From Variovorax sp. OAS795 (GTDB lineage: Bacteria > Pseudomonadota > Gammaproteobacteria > Burkholderiales > Burkholderiaceae_C): a stretch of 64,000 nt of DNA. The notes below the pieces were generated by a model that was not told the DNA's origin, made no database searches, and saw only the letters and a list, made by a program, of their open reading frames with translations. The position numbers and the translations under genes are program-made. Each line of letters starts with the position of its first letter. Positions within the stretch are counted from its first letter, which is position 1. Shown piece after piece: positions 61,520-64,000 of the stretch. The stretch covers positions 310,001 to 374,000 of the forward strand of contig NZ_JBEPOH010000002.1 of NCBI RefSeq assembly GCF_040546685.1, read 5' to 3'.

Positions 61520-61621
61520 CGCTCGTTATGCACTATTGCGGCCCCGTTCTGCAAGTCCGCGCCTTGTGGTCCATGGAGCGCTGGCCTACGCTGGCGTTGC
61601 CACATCACTTCGGGGCCGCAC

Positions 61622-62533
61622 ATGACGACAAGCACAATCACGAATGGCTGCAGCGTGACGGATCCCGTTGCGAAGGCCTGGGACCGGGCTGCCGAGGGCT
61701 GGTCCCAAAGTACGCCGATCATTCATGCCTGGTTGCACCGGGCGACCGCGGCGATGGTGTCCGAGGCTCGGCTGCGGCGGGGTGCACGCGTACTCGAACT
61801 GGCCGCGGGCGCGGGCGACCAGACGAAGGACATCGCACTTGCCGTCGGGCCGGCGGGCCACGTGCTGGCGACCGACATTTCACCGAAGATCCTGGACTTT
61901 GCGCGCGAGCGCATCGAAGCGGCTGGCTTGGCCAACGTCCGCTTTGACGTCGCAGACGCGGAGCAGCCGGTTCATGCCGAGGCGCCTTTCGACGCGGTGA
62001 TGTGCAGGCTCGGGCTCATGTTCTGCATGAACCCGGCCGCTGCGCTGGCCGCGGCATTCAGCGTGCTGCGGCCGGGCGGCCGCTTCGTTGCACTGGTGTT
62101 CGGCGACCCCGCAGACAACCCTTGCATCACGACCATGATGAGGGTGGCCCGCAAGCACCGGGGGTTGACCGGTAGCGTGTCACCGTATGCCGATGGTGGC
62201 CTGTTCAGCCTTGCGGCACCGGGCAGGCTCGCAAGTCTTTTGGCGGCGGCCGGGTTCGCCGAGATCGCGACGCAATCGGTTGCAGCGCCATTCGAATGTC
62301 CCGATGCCGCTGCCTACGTCGCCTTCGTCCGAAGTTCGGGTTCACCGATCATGGAAGTGCTCGCGCCGCTGGATGCGAAAGCCAGGGAACTGGCTTGGCA
62401 AGAAATGGTGGAGGCGCTCGAGCAATTCCAGTGCGATGGAGGCTGGCGCGGGCCCAACGCGCTGTTGCTCGGCTCGGCAACGCGAGCGGCGAGTGTGACG
62501 ATCGATCGCGCGCTCGTCAGAAGGCGCTCTTGA
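61622..62533 (+). CDS. SAM-dependent methyltransferase (UbiE/COQ5-like)
   Basis: A 303-residue class I methyltransferase. SAM-binding motif ARVLELAAGAGDQTKDIALA, motif II region LATDISPKILDFARERI, VADAEQPV, and the late motif VLRPGGRFVALVFGD. It resembles UbiE-type and small-molecule C-methyltransferases. The chosen start is the ATG at 61622. Its 3' end overlaps the convergent SDR gene by 17 nt. Substrate unknown. Confidence 0.86.
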   Translation: MTTSTITNGCSVTDPVAKAWDRAAEGWSQSTPIIHAWLHRATAAMVSEARLRRGARVLELAAGAGDQTKDIALAVGPAGHVLATDISPKILDFARERIEAAGLANVRFDVADAEQPVHAEAPFDAVMCRLGLMFCMNPAAALAAAFSVLRPGGRFVALVFGDPADNPCITTMMRVARKHRGLTGSVSPYADGGLFSLAAPGRLASLLAAAGFAEIATQSVAAPFECPDAAAYVAFVRSSGSPIMEVLAPLDAKARELAWQEMVEALEQFQCDGGWRGPNALLLGSATRAASVTIDRALVRRRS

Positions 62534-63308
62534 CGATGCCGCCATCGACGCGAAGGGCCGCGCCCGTGGTCGCCGACGCGAGCGGACTCGCCACGTAGGC
62601 CACGAGCGAGGCCACCTCCTGCGGCGAAGCGAAGCGCTTGATCAGCGAGGTCGGGCGAACGTCGTCGAAGAACTCCGCCTCGACCTGCTCGAAGCTCTTG
62701 TTGGTCGAGCGGGCCATGCCTTCCACGAACTCACCGACGCCGCGCGATTTCGTGGGGCCGGGAAGGACGCTGTTGACCGTGATGCCGGTGCCGGCGACCG
62801 ATTCCGCCAGCCCGCGTGACACCGCGAGTTGCGCGGTCTTTGTCATGCCGTAATGGATCATCTCGGCCGGGATCTGCACTGCGCTTTCACTGGAGATGAA
62901 GACGATCCGGCCCCAGTTCGTGCGCCTCATCTCCGGCAGCACCAGGCGTGCAAGGCGAACCCCGCTCAGCACGTTGACGTCGAAGAAGCGCTGCCAGTCT
63001 TCATCGGGAATATCTTCGAAAGCCTTGGCCTCGAAGATGCCCAGGTTGTTCACCAGGATGCCGATGCCGGGGTGGCGGCGCACGGCTTCCTCGGCGGCGT
63101 CGGCCCGGCTGAGGTCTCCTGCATGGCCGAGCACCGTGCCTTGCGTTTCGGAGCGGATGCGGTCCACCGCCTCGTCGACCGCCGCCTGCGACCTGCCGTT
63201 CACGATCACGCTCGCGCCCTCCTGGGCCAGCGTGTGCGCAATTGCAAAGCCGATGCCGGCGGTGCTTCCGCTCACCAGGGCGAGCTTTCCTTTGAGTTGC
63301 AGGTCCAT
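62517..63308 (-). CDS. short-chain dehydrogenase/reductase
   Basis: A 263-residue SDR. Nucleotide motif VSGSTAGIGFAIA, NNLG (variant of NNAG) in ILVNNLGIFEAK, and a catalytic Ser (FISSESAVQIP) with the Tyr-Lys pair in HYGMTKTAQLAVS. The Rossmann residues favour NAD(H) or NADP(H) depending on R/D at the second motif (NGRSQAAV). The start ATG at 63308 (MDLQLKG) has CGGAGAA upstream. It is followed downstream by nothing on this strand, and overlaps the methyltransferase gene by 17 nt. Confidence 0.9.
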   Translation of the reverse strand: MDLQLKGKLALVSGSTAGIGFAIAHTLAQEGASVIVNGRSQAAVDEAVDRIRSETQGTVLGHAGDLSRADAAEEAVRRHPGIGILVNNLGIFEAKAFEDIPDEDWQRFFDVNVLSGVRLARLVLPEMRRTNWGRIVFISSESAVQIPAEMIHYGMTKTAQLAVSRGLAESVAGTGITVNSVLPGPTKSRGVGEFVEGMARSTNKSFEQVEAEFFDDVRPTSLIKRFASPQEVASLVAYVASPLASATTGAALRVDGGIVKSAF

Positions 63309-63402
63309 CAGGGTTCTCCGGGGTTGGATTCGGCGTTCATGTTCGTCGAGTTCTGCAGTTCGCGCCACCCGCGCGGTGCACGCGTCGCGTCGGCTTTTTC
63401 TG

Positions 63403-64000
63403 CTAGCCCAGGAAGTTGACCAATGCCGGAATGACCTGCTCCGGCGCCTCTTCCATCAACCAGTGCCCGGAGCCTTTGACGATGATGCCCTGCACGTTGG
63501 TCGCAACCATCTTTCCTTGCTCGATCAGGAAGGCCCCGCCGGCCTTTTCACCGGAGAGCACCAGCATCGGCATGGGCAGCGGCGTCTTGCCCAGTTCGGC
63601 GAACTCGGCCGCATCCTTCTCGAAAGCCTTGAAGTATTCAAACCCTGCACGCATGCCGCCGGGTTGCGCATAGGCCCTGGCGTAGAACTGGCGGTCGGCT
63701 TCGGGCACCGAGTGCCTGGGGTCGGCCGCAAAGTCGTTCCAGAAATGCTCGAAATAGGTGCGCTCGCGTCCTTTCACGAGCGCCAGCGGTGTCGCGCCGT
63801 GGAAATGGAAATGCCACAGGTCGCGCAGGAGCCAGACGTTCTGCCATTCGCCGATGCCGGGCAGGAAGGCGTCCATGAGCACCACCTTGTCCGTCTCCGA
63901 AGGAAACTGCGCGGCATAGGCGTAGGCCACCATCAGGCCGATGTCGTGTCCGACGATGCTCGCGCTGCGAATGCCGAGCGAGCGCACGAGCTCGTGAATG
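63403..64000 (-). CDS. alpha/beta hydrolase, epoxide-hydrolase/dehalogenase-like (5' partial)
   Basis: The frame is open to the right edge, so the N-terminus is missing. Visible motifs: nucleophile-elbow GHDIGLMVAYAYAAQFP with Asp as nucleophile, as in epoxide hydrolases and haloalkane or fluoroacetate dehalogenases. The catalytic His is in VKGSGHWLMEEAPEQ. The cap region is present (WHFHFHGATPLALVKGRERT). Sub-family cannot be decided without the first part. Confidence 0.85.
   Translation of the reverse strand, partial: IHELVRSLGIRSASIVGHDIGLMVAYAYAAQFPSETDKVVLMDAFLPGIGEWQNVWLLRDLWHFHFHGATPLALVKGRERTYFEHFWNDFAADPRHSVPEADRQFYARAYAQPGGMRAGFEYFKAFEKDAAEFAELGKTPLPMPMLVLSGEKAGGAFLIEQGKMVATNVQGIIVKGSGHWLMEEAPEQVIPALVNFLG

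Noticed and set aside
61151..61621. Upstream in-frame extension of the methyltransferase
   Set aside because: It runs antisense to the LysR gene; the fold needs only the part from 61622.

Overview
The window looks like chromosomal DNA of a GC-rich betaproteobacterium, most likely Burkholderiales of the Comamonadaceae / Variovorax kind. This is inferred from the two Bug/TctC solute-binding proteins, the many LysR and AraC regulators each next to a small catabolic operon, the ESPR-type autotransporter, the NorR/flavohemoglobin pair, and protein sequences rich in Ala, Arg and Gly. I saw no rRNA, tRNA, CRISPR array, transposase or integrase. Both edges cut genes: a GlxA-type regulator on the left and an alpha/beta hydrolase on the right.

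Layout. 1-5.3 kb: GlxA-type regulator (partial), two small proteins, an EF-G-like GTPase standing alone, a vapBC toxin-antitoxin pair with its promoter and operator, a small lipoprotein and an exported protein. 5.4-8.6 kb: a LysR regulator divergent from D(-)-tartrate dehydratase (tarD) and a Bug protein. 8.6-10.1 kb: an orphan carbamoyltransferase N-domain protein with a perfect FNR/ANR box, divergent from a Crp/Fnr regulator. 10.3-12.7 kb: a bufferin-type RiPP operon (DUF2282 precursor, DUF692/MNIO enzyme, DUF2063 partner, DoxX membrane protein). 12.8-16.3 kb: LuxR regulator, Rieske oxygenase, Bug protein, lipoprotein. 16.4-21.4 kb: a TauD dioxygenase / FAD oxidoreductase operon, an AraC regulator and an MFS transporter. 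21.4-26.5 kb: a reverse-strand cluster of membrane protein, DUF899, beta-propeller protein and regulator, then a MarR / HEAT-repeat / small-protein operon. 26.6-29.9 kb: norR divergent from hmp, then a DUF1330 gene. 29.9-31.6 kb: small lipoproteins and a YCII protein, with a TetR-type palindrome upstream.

31.7-42.7 kb is the most interesting locus: an AraC regulator, a histidine kinase and OmpR-type response regulator, a divergent second OmpR-type regulator with a degenerate receiver, a 1783-residue repeat-rich autotransporter and an OmpA-family lipoprotein. The promoter regions of the AraC gene and the autotransporter carry the same 22-bp sequence in the same orientation relative to each gene. 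A 10-bp core of it recurs upstream of the response-regulator/kinase operon. Eleven-bp tandem repeats of a GTGA-AAA motif lie in front of the autotransporter and between the two divergent regulators. Together these look like a self-contained, cross-wired surface-protein regulon.

42.7-44.6 kb: a second TauD dioxygenase and an exported protein. 44.7-54.4 kb: a visibly less GC-rich, cassette-like run of small genes, mostly on one strand (DUF4279, DUF2625, GNAT, DUF695, MORN, DUF6896-like, small membrane proteins, DUF6228), with an intact Arr rifamycin ADP-ribosyltransferase, a lipid-anchored serine hydrolase and a RibD-type reductase. It is probably an accessory island. 54.6-64 kb: LysR and AraC regulators, a catabolic operon of FAA hydrolase, alpha/beta hydrolase and amidohydrolase, an NTF2-like protein that reads antisense into its neighbour, another LysR, a methyltransferase, an SDR oxidoreductase and the partial hydrolase.
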